Made by a program: the position numbers and the translations under genes. The notes beneath the pieces were generated by a model. That model made no database searches. It was given only the letters and a program-made list of their open reading frames with translations, and was not told where the DNA came from. Positions 17,640 to 26,218 of a stretch of DNA of 64,000 nucleotides are shown piece after piece; positions within the stretch are counted from its first letter, which is position 1, and each line of letters begins with the position of its first letter. This DNA comes from an uncultured Eubacteriales bacterium (GTDB lineage: Bacteria; Bacillota; Clostridia; Christensenellales; Aristaeellaceae): NCBI GenBank assembly GCA_902790015.1, contig CADAQF010000019.1, forward strand, positions 33,341 through 97,340, read 5' to 3'.

Positions 17640-18854
17640 TCAGTTGTTGTAATAGTCCTCGATGGTCAGCTGGGCCTCGTCATAGAAGGCTTCCAGGTCG
17701 CCGTCCAGGATCAGGTTGGTGGCGGCGTCGCCCAGGGCCTTGCGCAGGCCGGAGGGCCAGATGGCGTTCAGGCTCAGCGCGGTCTTGCCGGCGCTCATGG
17801 CCTCGTTGATCTTTTCCAGCTGGCTGACGCTGTAGTGGACGCCCTGGATGACGTTGGGGCTGCCTTCGATGTCGGTGTAGGTCTGGGCGGTATCGGTCTG
17901 GGCCAGGAAGGCCAGGAACTTCAGGCACTCCTCGGGGTGCTTGGTGGTGGCGGAGATGCAGAAGCTGGTGTCGATGGAGACGATGACGTTGCTCTTTTCG
18001 TCATCCACGGGGTTGGGCAGCGGGATCATGGCCACGGGCAGGTCGGGGTTGAAGCCCAGCAGGGTGCCCAGGGACCACTGGCCGTTGATGGTCATGGCCG
18101 CGCCGTCGTTGAGGAAAAGCTGGTAGGACTCGTCATAGCCCGCGCCCTTGGACTGGGGGTTGGTGTACTTGGCGATGTCCAGGGAAGCCTCGGCATAGCC
18201 CTTGAGGACCGTGGACTCACGGGGGTCCAGCTCGCCGGCAGCGATGGCCTTGAATTCGTCGTCATTGTCGGACAGCATGGACATCATGCGCTCCATGCGC
18301 TGATAGACCATGTCCTTGTCCGGCAGGCCGAAGGGATAGATGCCGGCAGCCTGCAGCTTTTCGCAAGCGGCCATGAGCTCGGCCCAGGTGGTGGGCAGCG
18401 CGATGCCCTGCTGCTCAAAGATATCGGTGCGGACGTAGAGGCCGTAGCAGCTCAGGCTGTAGGGCATACGGTAGATCTTGCCCTGATAGCCGGAAAGCGC
18501 GAGGGTGGAAGGAGCGATGTTGTTCAGGAATTCCTGGCCGGTCAGGTCCATGATCAGGCCGCTTTCGAACATCAGCTCATAGGTGGTGGAGGTGGTGCAG
18601 CCGAACATATCGGGCAGGTCGTTCTGGGTGGCGCGGGTCTGAAGCACGGTGGCCGCGTCGGGGATCTGGACGAAATTGACTTTAATGCCGGGGTTGGCGG
18701 CGTTGAACTGGTCGATCACCGTCTGCATGGCCTTGATCGCGTCGGTCTCAGACTTATGATAGAGGAATTCCAGCTCCACGTCTTCCGCGTGCGCGAAGGA
18801 AGCCAGGGACAGCAGCATCACGGCCGCCAGCAAAAATGCGACAAATTTTTTCAT
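17640..18854 (-). CDS. Extracellular sugar-binding protein (CUT1)
   Basis: The 404-aa ABC solute-binding protein has a Sec signal peptide (MKKFVAFLLAAVMLLSLASF, cleavage near AHAED) and the type-1 oligosaccharide-binding fold: VIDQFNAANPGIKVNFVQIP, LPDMFGCTTSTTYEL, YRMPYSLSCYGLYVRTDIF and AAMTINGQWSLGTL. It captures a sugar outside the cell for the MalF/G permeases. There is no lipobox Cys at the cleavage site, odd for a monoderm, where binding proteins are normally lipid-anchored. ATG follows AGGAGGATG. A strong promoter lies back to back with that of the GH13 gene, implying shared control by the same sugar. Confidence 0.92.
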   Translation of the reverse strand: MKKFVAFLLAAVMLLSLASFAHAEDVELEFLYHKSETDAIKAMQTVIDQFNAANPGIKVNFVQIPDAATVLQTRATQNDLPDMFGCTTSTTYELMFESGLIMDLTGQEFLNNIAPSTLALSGYQGKIYRMPYSLSCYGLYVRTDIFEQQGIALPTTWAELMAACEKLQAAGIYPFGLPDKDMVYQRMERMMSMLSDNDDEFKAIAAGELDPRESTVLKGYAEASLDIAKYTNPQSKGAGYDESYQLFLNDGAAMTINGQWSLGTLLGFNPDLPVAMIPLPNPVDDEKSNVIVSIDTSFCISATTKHPEECLKFLAFLAQTDTAQTYTDIEGSPNVIQGVHYSVSQLEKINEAMSAGKTALSLNAIWPSGLRKALGDAATNLILDGDLEAFYDEAQLTIEDYYNN

Positions 18855-18887
18855 AAAAACATCCTCCTGTTTTTATTGGATGGAAAT

Positions 18888-18916
18888 ATTTTATTATATT
18901 ATTCCCAATATGTCAA
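18888..18916 (-). promoter_or_regulatory. Promoter of the sugar ABC operon
   Basis: On the minus strand TTGACA (18916-18911), 17 bases and TAAAAT (18893-18888). Confidence 0.8.
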
Positions 18917-18924
18917 TATCCTCA

Positions 18925-18953
18925 TTGACAGATACCCGCAAGTTTGCTATAAA
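18925..18953 (+). promoter_or_regulatory. Promoter of the GH13 gene
   Basis: TTGACA (18925-18930), 17 bases and TATAAA (18948-18953). Its -35 is 8 bp from the divergent -35, so a single regulator bound there could control both units. Confidence 0.8.
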
Positions 18954-18988
18954 AGAGTTACCATTATATATAAAGCAGGATGAATGCC

Positions 18989-20629
18989 ATGAAGAATTTT
19001 TCCCATCAGGTCGTATATCAGATCTACCCCAAATCCTTCCGCGACAGCGACGGCGACGGCGTAGGCGACCTGCGCGGCGTGACGGAGAAGCTGGACTATA
19101 TCCGGGACCTGGGCGCGGACTGGATCTGGCTTACGCCGTTTTTCCCGTCTCCCCAGCGGGACAACGGCTACGACGTGGCGGATTACTGCGGCGTGGACCC
19201 CAGGTTCGGAACCATGGAGGACGCCGAAGAGCTTTTGCGGGAGGCGGAAAAGCGCGGCATCGGCCTGATGCTGGACATGGTGTTCAACCACACCTCCACC
19301 GCGCACGAATGGTTCAGGCGCGCGCTGCGGGGAGAAAAAAAGTACCGGGACTATTATATTTTCAGGGACGGGCCCGCCGACCGGCCGCCCACCAACTGGC
19401 AGTCCAAGTTCGGCGGCAGCGCCTGGGAGTACGTGCCCGCCCTGGGCCAATGGTACCTGCACCTTTTTGACGTCACCCAGGCTGACCTCAACTGGGACAA
19501 CCCGGCGGTGCGGGAGGAGCTCAAAAACGTGATCCGCTTCTGGAAGGACAAGGGCGTGCGCGCCTTCCGATTTGACGTGGTGAACCTGATCTCCAAACCC
19601 GATATCTTCCGGGACGACCCGGCGGGCGACGGACGGAGCTTTTATACCGACGGGCCGCGCGTACACGAGTATTTACAGGAGCTCGCCAGGGATACCGGGC
19701 TTGACGAGGCGGTGACGGTGGGTGAAATGTCCTCCACCTCCCTTGAGCACTGCGTCCGCTACACCCGCCCCGAAAACCGGGAGCTTTCCATGTCCTTCAG
19801 CTTTCACCACCTGAAGATCGACTATAAGGGCGGCGACAAATGGCAGCTCCAGCCGCCGGATCTTTCCCGCCTGCGCGAACTGTTTTGTACCTGGCAGGAG
19901 GGCATGCTGGCCGGCGGCGGGTGGAACGCGCTGTTTTGGTGCAACCACGACCAGCCCCGCGTCGTATCCCGCCTGGGCGACGATACGCGTTACTGGAAGG
20001 AATCAGCCAAAATGCTGGCCCTGTGCGTCCACCTGATGCGGGGCACGCCCTATGTCTATCAGGGCGAGGAGCTGGGCATGACCAACGCGTATTTTGATTC
20101 CATCAGCCGCTACCGGGACGTGGAAAGCATCAACTACTACCGCATTTTAACTGAAAAGGGCCTGCCCGCCGCCGAGGTCATGAAAGTGCTTGCCGCCCGC
20201 TCGCGGGACAACAGCCGCACCCCCATGCAGTGGGACGACGGCCCTTGTGCCGGCTTCAGCGCCGGCAAGCCCTGGATCGACGTCCCCTCCCGCAGGCCCG
20301 GCGCCAACGCCGCCGCCGAGGAAAAGGATCCTTCCTCCATCCTGCATTTCTACCGCCGCCTGATCCGCCTGCGCAAGGAAATGCCCGTCGTCGCCCGGGG
20401 CGATATCCGTTTCATACTCCCCGACGTCCCCGGCCTCATCGCCTACGAAAGGCGGCTGAACGATGAAACGCTGACGGTCCTGTGCAATTTCACCGCCGAG
20501 CCCCTCCGCGTCCCCCGGGAAGGCGCTCCCTCCTGCCTGCTGGACAGCTATGAGACCCCGCCCTCCTTTGACGGCGAAGCCCTGACCCTCCGGCCCTATG
20601 AAGGGACGGCTGGGATGACGCGCGAATAA
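18989..20629 (+). CDS. GH13 alpha-glucosidase, oligo-1,6-glucosidase-like
   Basis: The 546-aa cytoplasmic glycoside hydrolase has the (beta/alpha)8 fold. GH13 regions are complete: LMLDMVFNHTS (I), FRFDVVNLI with the nucleophile Asp (II), AVTVGEMSS with the acid/base Glu (III) and WCNHDQPR (IV). Two residues after the nucleophile start, DVV carries Val, the residue known to favour alpha-1,6 over alpha-1,4 bonds in the oligo-1,6-glucosidase subfamily. It likely cleaves isomaltose-type oligosaccharides imported by the divergent ABC system. ATG 18989 is preferred because AGG lies nine bases upstream; ATG 18980 abuts the ribosome binding site. Confidence 0.92.
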   Translation: MKNFSHQVVYQIYPKSFRDSDGDGVGDLRGVTEKLDYIRDLGADWIWLTPFFPSPQRDNGYDVADYCGVDPRFGTMEDAEELLREAEKRGIGLMLDMVFNHTSTAHEWFRRALRGEKKYRDYYIFRDGPADRPPTNWQSKFGGSAWEYVPALGQWYLHLFDVTQADLNWDNPAVREELKNVIRFWKDKGVRAFRFDVVNLISKPDIFRDDPAGDGRSFYTDGPRVHEYLQELARDTGLDEAVTVGEMSSTSLEHCVRYTRPENRELSMSFSFHHLKIDYKGGDKWQLQPPDLSRLRELFCTWQEGMLAGGGWNALFWCNHDQPRVVSRLGDDTRYWKESAKMLALCVHLMRGTPYVYQGEELGMTNAYFDSISRYRDVESINYYRILTEKGLPAAEVMKVLAARSRDNSRTPMQWDDGPCAGFSAGKPWIDVPSRRPGANAAAEEKDPSSILHFYRRLIRLRKEMPVVARGDIRFILPDVPGLIAYERRLNDETLTVLCNFTAEPLRVPREGAPSCLLDSYETPPSFDGEALTLRPYEGTAGMTRE

Positions 20630-20715
20630 ACAAAAGATGACAAATGAAATCCTGTCATACAGTTCAGCCGGGAAGTGAGACCATCCTCTGTTCTTTTCTT
20701 CACGGAATCCCTGAG

Positions 20716-20958
20716 TCCGCCGATTTATTCGGCGGATGGCGCAGCCACCCGCAGGGGTGAGGAGGGCCCGGAAAACAGGCCGGTGGCCTGTTTTCACCGA
20801 CGATAAGGGCCGGCAGGCCCTGGGTTACTTGGCTTAACGCATTCTTTGCAGCTTTGCCGCCCGCTAGGACCGAAGGTCCGACAGGCAAAGCTGAATAGGG
20901 GAAGCGCTGGGAGGGGGAAGGATTCCTCCTCCCAGCGCTCACGCATTCACGCGTGAGC
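20716..20958. other. Non-coding array of six or more hairpins
   Basis: The 345-bp gap between the GH13 gene and the next gene contains no convincing gene but consecutive perfect hairpins: 20716-20722/20730-20736; 20771-20781/20785-20795 (11 bp); 20806-20811/20816-20821; 20849-20858/20884-20893 (10 bp, with an inner GGACC/GGTCC at 20867-20871/20875-20879); 20903-20914/20928-20939 (12 bp); 20937-20944/20951-20958. None is followed by a proper T-tract. It could be a structured RNA or an extragenic palindromic repeat cluster. Confidence 0.6.
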
Positions 20959-20974
20959 ACTGGCCCCGTTTTGC

Positions 20975-21871
20975 TCAGTACCAGAAAAAATAATAATAGT
21001 TGTTTTCTTCCCCCAGCAGGAAGCTGTTGATCATGACCGCGTACCTGGCGGGGGACATTTCCTCCTCCGTATACGTGAACACATATTTGCTCACGGCTTC
21101 CCAGCCGGTGTCTTGCGGGCACAGCGCCATTGCCTCAGTGACCAGTCCGTTCTGCCTGGTCACCTCAAACAGATCCTGCGCGCCGTCCGGGCCTCTGCGG
21201 AAAACCGCCGAGGTGCTGACGGCAATGCCGTCCGCGTCATATATGACCGTATACGTGCCGTTAAAACGCAGCCATTCCTTCTTCGTTTCGCCGCCCCAGT
21301 GGGCGTACATGCCCGTGTTGACCGTGTGGACCGGCAGGCCGTTGCTGACGGTGACGGAAACGGCGTGCGCCTCCTCGGCGTGGTCTTCCACATCCGGATT
21401 GTCGGGGTCCGTGGCGTTGTACTCATGCAGTACCAGGGTGAACCATCCGTCGCCGTTGGCATACTGGAAATAGTCCGTGCCGACGGCGTTTCCGTTCCCA
21501 AAGCGCCTGGTAATGACATAGGGCCATCCGTTCAGGTATTCCACGCTCGTCACACAGTTGTCCTCCCCGTCGTACGTTTCCCGCGCAACGGGTACTCCGT
21601 TTTCAAAGACGTATTTGTGCGTGGTGAAGAAATGCGCGTCCAGATAGTATTCCAGGCAGTCCACCCGCACCGGGTATCCGTTTTCACAGGTATAGGTCCA
21701 CTGCCTGATGGGCACCCATTCCTTCGTTTCATAGTTTACGCCGTATTCCGTCACCGTCCGCGGCAGGCGCGGCGTAAGCCCCGGCACATTTTTCTCCGCG
21801 CGGGCCGGCGGCACGATAAGCAGCGCGGCCAGCGTCAGCGCCGTACATAAAAGCCTGCTCCATTTTTTCAT
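20975..21871 (-). CDS. Secreted protein of unknown function with repeat-like beta segments
   Basis: The 298-aa protein has a Sec signal peptide (MKKWSRLLCTALTLAALLIV, cleavage near PPARAEK). The body is made of short recurring strands with Y/W and N-G turns (WTYTCENGYPVRVDCLEYY, HKYVFENGVPVARETYDGED, VEYLNGWPYVI, DYFQYANGDGWFTLV), resembling the YD/wall-associated or MORN-like beta-repeat style, though I cannot assign a family. It differs from the three-member secreted family at 6.2-9.6 kb. ATG follows AAGGAGAAAG. The C terminus (EENNYYYFFWY) is aromatic. Function unknown. Confidence 0.7.
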   Translation of the reverse strand: MKKWSRLLCTALTLAALLIVPPARAEKNVPGLTPRLPRTVTEYGVNYETKEWVPIRQWTYTCENGYPVRVDCLEYYLDAHFFTTHKYVFENGVPVARETYDGEDNCVTSVEYLNGWPYVITRRFGNGNAVGTDYFQYANGDGWFTLVLHEYNATDPDNPDVEDHAEEAHAVSVTVSNGLPVHTVNTGMYAHWGGETKKEWLRFNGTYTVIYDADGIAVSTSAVFRRGPDGAQDLFEVTRQNGLVTEAMALCPQDTGWEAVSKYVFTYTEEEMSPARYAVMINSFLLGEENNYYYFFWY

Positions 21872-21972
21872 ACTCTTTCTCCTTACAGCCTTTCAGCGTT
21901 ATCTGATGCGGCCGTTTTGCTTTTTCCGCCTTCGCATCCCGCGTTTTCGTACGCGCTTCTCCCGTTTTTGCC

Positions 21973-22707
21973 TCAGCCGAGGAGGGAATGGATGTTGCCC
22001 GCGATCAGCATGGCCCCGCAAAATATCAGCACCACCGCCGTGCAGGCGCGGACGGTCTGTTCCCTGAGCCTCCCCACGCAGCGAAAGCCCGCCCACAGGC
22101 CCAGCCCCATCGCCGGATACAGCGAAAACGCCCGCAGCAGCACGTCCCCGGTCAGCAGCCCTGTTGCGATGTACATGATCAGCGTCACCACGTTGCCGGT
22201 CACGAACATGGCGGTGATGTTGGCCTTCAGTACCTTCGTATCGTGGATCACCCGGCCCATCACGGCGGCCAGCAGCACCCCTATGCCAAACAGGCTGTTG
22301 ATCACCCCGGATACGGCGATCAGCGTCAGCGTAAGCCACTCCGGGGGCGGGTCTCCGCCGTCCTTCCTTCGCGCCAGCATATCGACCCCCAGCAGCAGTA
22401 TGACGACCCCGCACACCACCTTGAGCGTCCTGCTGTCCGTGTTCTTCAGCAGCAGTGCCCCCGGCACCGCCGTCAGCGCCGTGATGACCGCTCCGGGCAC
22501 CCAGAGCTTTTTGTCCAGGTATTTCCGGTATTTGATCAGCAGCGTCACGTTGGCCGGCACCGTCAATACGAAGTCCACCGGCGTCAGGTCCGCGTTGTTC
22601 TTGCTCAGCGCCATGATGCCGGTGTGGATGGGCGAATTGCCGAAGCCCGCCACGGCTTTGACGAAATACGCCGCCACGATCACGATAAACCAGAGAATAT
22701 ATTCCAT
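21973..22707 (-). CDS. TSUP family (TauE/SafE) membrane permease
   Basis: The protein of about 244 aa is a polytopic membrane protein of about seven to eight TM helices with TSUP hallmarks: two halves each with a Gly-rich motif (VAGFGNSPIHTGIM and VSGVINSLFGIGVLLAA). The family exports sulfite, sulfoacetate or other sulfur-containing organic anions; substrate here is unknown. ATG 22707 was chosen because AGGGGTG lies six bases upstream; a GTG three codons earlier is possible. It is convergent or unlinked functionally with neighbouring genes as far as visible. Confidence 0.85.
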   Translation of the reverse strand: MEYILWFIVIVAAYFVKAVAGFGNSPIHTGIMALSKNNADLTPVDFVLTVPANVTLLIKYRKYLDKKLWVPGAVITALTAVPGALLLKNTDSRTLKVVCGVVILLLGVDMLARRKDGGDPPPEWLTLTLIAVSGVINSLFGIGVLLAAVMGRVIHDTKVLKANITAMFVTGNVVTLIMYIATGLLTGDVLLRAFSLYPAMGLGLWAGFRCVGRLREQTVRACTAVVLIFCGAMLIAGNIHSLLG

Positions 22708-22750
22708 ATAACGCACCCCTGCCGCATTTTCCGGGTGTCAAAAATTCCTT

Positions 22751-22786
22751 AAAAAGCCCTGTCCCGCATAATGGAACAGGGCTTTT
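22751..22786. terminator. Bidirectional terminator after the ABC locus
   Basis: AAAAAGCCCTGT (22751-22762) pairs with ACAGGGCTTTT (22776-22786). A- and T-tracts lie at both ends; it ends the long leftward transporter locus. Confidence 0.85.
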
Positions 22787-22805
22787 ATATTACCCGGACA
22801 GGGCT

Positions 22806-23900
22806 TTATTTATCTTTGTATTCCGTCAGCACCTTTTCGCTCTCGGCGTCGAAGAGATACACGCTCTCATACGGCACGCTGAAGGTCAGCTGCTGATCCG
22901 TCGCCGGGATCTCGTGCGGCGTCACCTTGAGGATGGCGCGCTTGTCGCCGATGTTCATGTAGACGTTGGCGTTGTCGCCCAGCATCTCGGTCAGCTCCAC
23001 CTGGCCGGTGATGTGATAGGCGTTTTCCTTTTCACCCAGCGAGACGGCCTCGGGCCGGAACCCGAAGACGATAGGCTTGCCGTTATAGCTGCCGATCTTG
23101 TCCGGCAGGACCCTGCTCAGATCGATCTTCGCGCCGTTGAGCGTGACGGCGCCGTTTTCCACGGGCAGGGTCATGAAGTTCATCGGCGGTTCGCCGATGA
23201 AGCCGGCCACGAACACATTGCGGGGATGGAAATAGACGTCGTACGGCGTGCCGATCTGCTGGACGTAGCCGTCCTTCATGATGACGATGCGGTCAGCCAG
23301 CGTCATGGCCTCCGTCTGGTCGTGGGTCACGTAGATGGTCGTCGCCCCGGTCTGCCGGTGGATCTGGGCGATCTCGGCGCGCATGGTGACGCGCTGCTTG
23401 GCGTCCAGGTTGGAAAGCGGCTCGTCCATCAGGAAGATGCCGACCTTGCGGATGATGGCGCGGCCGATAGCCACGCGCTGGCGCTGGCCGCCGGACAGGG
23501 CGCGGGGCAGACGGTCCAGATAATCGGTCAGGCCCAGGATCCCGGCGGTCTTTTTGACGCGGGCGTCAATTTCTTCCTCGTCCACACCCATCAGCGTCAG
23601 ACCGAAGGCGATGTTGTCATACACCGTCATCTGCGGATACAGGGCGTAGCTCTGGAACACCATGGCCACCTGCCGCTGCTGGGGACCCCACTCGTTCGCC
23701 CGCTGGCCGTTGATCAGGAACTCACCGTTGGAAATATCCTCCAGCCCGGCGATCATCCGCAGGGTGGTGGACTTGCCGCACCCGGAGGGACCGACAAAGA
23801 CGATAAACTCGCCCTTCTCGATATTCAGATTGAAATTATGCACCGCATGGAATCCGTTGGGATAGATCTTGTTGATTGCCCGCAGTGATAAATAGGCCAT
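22806..23900 (-). CDS. Sugar ABC transporter ATPase, UgpC/MsmX/MalK type (copy 2)
   Basis: The 364-aa cytoplasmic ATPase energises CUT1 sugar importers. It has Walker A GPSGCGKST (37-45), Q-loop FQSYALYP, ABC signature LSGGQRQR, Walker B IFLMDEP, D-loop SNLDA and H-loop THDQTEA. From about residue 235 comes the OB/TOBE regulatory domain (VFGFRPEAV). Such ATPases often serve several permease pairs, so it could power both ABC importers in this window. It is last in the leftward locus, following two 4-TM proteins, and a terminator follows. It is clearly different in sequence from the other ATPase at 25135. Confidence 0.94.
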   Translation of the reverse strand: MAYLSLRAINKIYPNGFHAVHNFNLNIEKGEFIVFVGPSGCGKSTTLRMIAGLEDISNGEFLINGQRANEWGPQQRQVAMVFQSYALYPQMTVYDNIAFGLTLMGVDEEEIDARVKKTAGILGLTDYLDRLPRALSGGQRQRVAIGRAIIRKVGIFLMDEPLSNLDAKQRVTMRAEIAQIHRQTGATTIYVTHDQTEAMTLADRIVIMKDGYVQQIGTPYDVYFHPRNVFVAGFIGEPPMNFMTLPVENGAVTLNGAKIDLSRVLPDKIGSYNGKPIVFGFRPEAVSLGEKENAYHITGQVELTEMLGDNANVYMNIGDKRAILKVTPHEIPATDQQLTFSVPYESVYLFDAESEKVLTEYKDK

Positions 23901-23932
23901 GAGGGTTCCTCCTTGATTCAGCGCGTTCCGTT

Positions 23933-24592
23933 TTATTGCCTTTTTCCTGTTCCTGCGTTTTTCGCATCCGACAGGATCTTTTGAAAGCCGTGCTTCATCC
24001 CGATCAGCATCAGGTCAAACGCCATGCACAACAGCCCAAACAGGATCGGCCCTACGCCCAGGGGCACGGCATCCCCCGGCAGGCCTCCAAGGGCGATCAG
24101 CATTCGGTTGAGCACGTTGTACGCCGTATACACCAGGAACATGATCACGCCCGCGTGCAGCACATTGAGCGGCAGACTCCAGAAGCCCTTTCGGGGATGC
24201 ATGATCCAGCGGTCGTTCGCTCCTTTCGTTTTGGAAAGGAACCGCAGGACGTTGTTGGTCAGCAGATCGGTCACAAAGCCGAGCGCCAGGCCGGCGATGA
24301 CCAGCTGATCCAGAACGTTAGGGACGAACGGCCCCAGCCCCCAGATGAAGAAGAAGCAGACCGCCGCCGCAAACCACCACTTGACCAGCAGCAGCTTCAC
24401 CCAGTCCGCCAGATGCAGGCGGCCGCCGCGCTCATTGGTATACTTCCGCAGTTCCCTGCGGGTGACCTTGGGGGAGTTTTCCTCCGTAGCGTTCAGCAGG
24501 TCGTCGACGGCGCCGGTCTTCAGATCATAGTAATCGGCGGCGCGAAAGTCTTCCTTTTTGGGCGGCGCTGATTTACGTTCCCTGCCGCTCAC
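23933..24592 (-). CDS. Four-TM membrane protein of unknown function (block 2, second)
   Basis: The 219-aa protein has a hydrophilic cytoplasmic N terminus of about 85 residues (KYTNERGGRLHLADWVK) and four predicted TM helices (WWFAAAVCFFFIWGLGPFV, LVIAGLALGFVTDLL, NVLHAGVIMFLVYTAYNVL, ILFGLLCMAFDLMLIGM), with a Lys-rich C terminus. No family is recognised. It overlaps the preceding 4-TM gene by 4 bases and lies 32 bp before the ATPase gene, so co-expression is nearly certain. Its place in the operon suggests an accessory of the sugar importer; direct function unknown. Confidence 0.72.
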   Translation of the reverse strand: MSGRERKSAPPKKEDFRAADYYDLKTGAVDDLLNATEENSPKVTRRELRKYTNERGGRLHLADWVKLLLVKWWFAAAVCFFFIWGLGPFVPNVLDQLVIAGLALGFVTDLLTNNVLRFLSKTKGANDRWIMHPRKGFWSLPLNVLHAGVIMFLVYTAYNVLNRMLIALGGLPGDAVPLGVGPILFGLLCMAFDLMLIGMKHGFQKILSDAKNAGTGKRQ

Positions 24593-25131
24593 GCATCTTC
24601 CCCGGAAATATCAATAGTCTCCATCTCGCCGTTTTCTTCCACGCTGATCGACGTGTTGATCCGCTTGATGGCGGGCGCGTAGACAGGCAGCAGGGCGGTC
24701 AGGCCCAGCCCGGCGATCACCATCCAGAAATGCACCTTGAGCATCGCCACGGACTCGGTGATATAGCTGGTCGCGTCGGTGACGGCGATGACGTTCTCAC
24801 TGCGCGTCAGGGCGTTGTCCACCAGGGAGATATACTTCCTGTCCGCAATCAACACGGCGATGAAGAGGCAGAAGGTCAGCGCCAGCATGAACTTGTTGAC
24901 CGGCTTCCTGTGCGGGAAGGTCCTCCCAAAGGAAACCAGGCCCAGCATGGAAAACAGCATGATCACAAAACCGCACAGGCCCATGCCGGGGCCCTGGATC
25001 TTCGCGGTCGTGTTGGAGATAAGCGTCAGCCGCAGGCTGTACACCAGAAACGCGATCACCAGCACCACCAGGGGGATCATATGGGGCTTGCGCTTCAGGG
25101 CCACCAGGAACTTACGGAACTTTTCCTTCAC
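24589..25131 (-). CDS. Four-TM membrane protein of unknown function (block 2, first)
   Basis: The 180-aa protein has four predicted TM helices (MIPLVVLVIAFLVYSL, MGLCGFVIMLFSMLGLVSFG, FMLALTFCLFIAVLIA, FWMVIAGLGLTALLPVYA). A soluble segment of about 35 residues lies before TM4, and the tail is acidic. TM1 (FLVYSL) and the overall layout echo the 192-aa protein of the other block (FVYSLG), hinting at distant paralogy. It starts 3 bp after the stop of the ATPase gene at 25135, i.e. tightly coupled. Confidence 0.72.
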   Translation of the reverse strand: MKEKFRKFLVALKRKPHMIPLVVLVIAFLVYSLRLTLISNTTAKIQGPGMGLCGFVIMLFSMLGLVSFGRTFPHRKPVNKFMLALTFCLFIAVLIADRKYISLVDNALTRSENVIAVTDATSYITESVAMLKVHFWMVIAGLGLTALLPVYAPAIKRINTSISVEENGEMETIDISGEDA

Positions 25132-25134
25132 AGC

Positions 25135-26217
25135 TCAGCCCTCCTTCCGGATCGCGCTGGTCGTTTCCGCGTCAAAGAAATGCTTGCGGGCAAAGCAGAC
25201 GGACACATGGTCGCCGACCTTGTAGTCCTGCCAGCCCTTTAGCTTCGCGGCGATTTTCCGGTCCGCCGAAGAGGCGTCACCGATGTGGCCGTGTACCAGG
25301 GTGTTCATGCCCAGGTTTTCATTGTTGCTCACCAGGACGGTGACGTCGCTTCCCAGCTGGATGTCCTCGGGACGAACGCCCAGGATGATCTCTTTCCCGG
25401 CGTAGGAAGAGAGCGTGCCCCGCTCCTTCTCGTTCAGCGGGCAGGTGAAGCCTGCCCCTTCCAGGAAGCCGTCGCGGACGCGGGCCTTCCAGGTGTTCAT
25501 GGGCGGAAGGCCGATGAAGCCGGCCACAAAGAGGTTCGCCGGCTGATCATAAAGCTCCAGCGGAGTGCCCACCTGCTGGACGTGACCCATGCTCATGCAG
25601 ACGATGCGGTCCGCCAGGGTCAGCGCCTCGGTCTGGTCGTGGGTGACGTAGAGCATGGTCGCCTGCAGGCGTTTGTGCAAAAGCAGGATCTCCCGCCGGG
25701 TCGCCCCGCGCAGCTTGGCGTCCAGGTTGGACAGGGGCTCGTCAAACAGGAACACCTTGGGGTTGCGGACGATGGAACGGCCCATGGCCACGCGCTGCCG
25801 CTGGCCGCCGGAAAGCTGGGACGGCTTCTTGTTGAGCTGGCTGGTGAGCCCCAGGATCTCCGCGGCGGCGAGCACCTTTTTGTGGATCACGTTGGGGTTT
25901 TCCTTGCGCAGGGTCAGCGAGAAGGCCATGTTCTCGTAGATGGTCATATGGCCGTACAGGGCGTAGTTCTGGAACACCATCGCCATATCCCTGTCCTTGG
26001 CCGGGGTCTGGGTGATGTCCTTCCCGTCCAGCAGCAGCTGGCCGCGGCTGATGTCCTCCAGGCCCGCCACCATGCGCAGGGTAGTGGACTTCCCGCACCC
26101 GGAGGGGCCGACCAGCACGATCAGTTCGCCGTCCTTCACATCCAGGTTGAAATCAAAGACGGCCTGGACGTTGTTGTCATATATTTTATCGATATGCTTC
26201 AGGCTCAGCTCCGCCAT
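25135..26217 (-). CDS. Sugar ABC transporter ATPase, UgpC/MsmX/MalK type (copy 1)
   Basis: The 360-aa ATPase has Walker A GPSGCGKST, Q-loop FQNYALYGHM, signature LSGGQRQR, Walker B VFLFDEP, D-loop SNLDA and H-loop THDQTEA, then a TOBE/OB regulatory domain (ILGVRPEDI). It is 4 residues shorter than copy 2 and clearly diverged from it. Presence of two complete ATPases in one transporter locus is unusual: they may act as a heterodimer, or each may serve its own adjacent pair of membrane proteins. It starts one base after the stop of the preceding 4-TM gene. Confidence 0.94.
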   Translation of the reverse strand: MAELSLKHIDKIYDNNVQAVFDFNLDVKDGELIVLVGPSGCGKSTTLRMVAGLEDISRGQLLLDGKDITQTPAKDRDMAMVFQNYALYGHMTIYENMAFSLTLRKENPNVIHKKVLAAAEILGLTSQLNKKPSQLSGGQRQRVAMGRSIVRNPKVFLFDEPLSNLDAKLRGATRREILLLHKRLQATMLYVTHDQTEALTLADRIVCMSMGHVQQVGTPLELYDQPANLFVAGFIGLPPMNTWKARVRDGFLEGAGFTCPLNEKERGTLSSYAGKEIILGVRPEDIQLGSDVTVLVSNNENLGMNTLVHGHIGDASSADRKIAAKLKGWQDYKVGDHVSVCFARKHFFDAETTSAIRKEG

Positions 26218-26218
26218 C

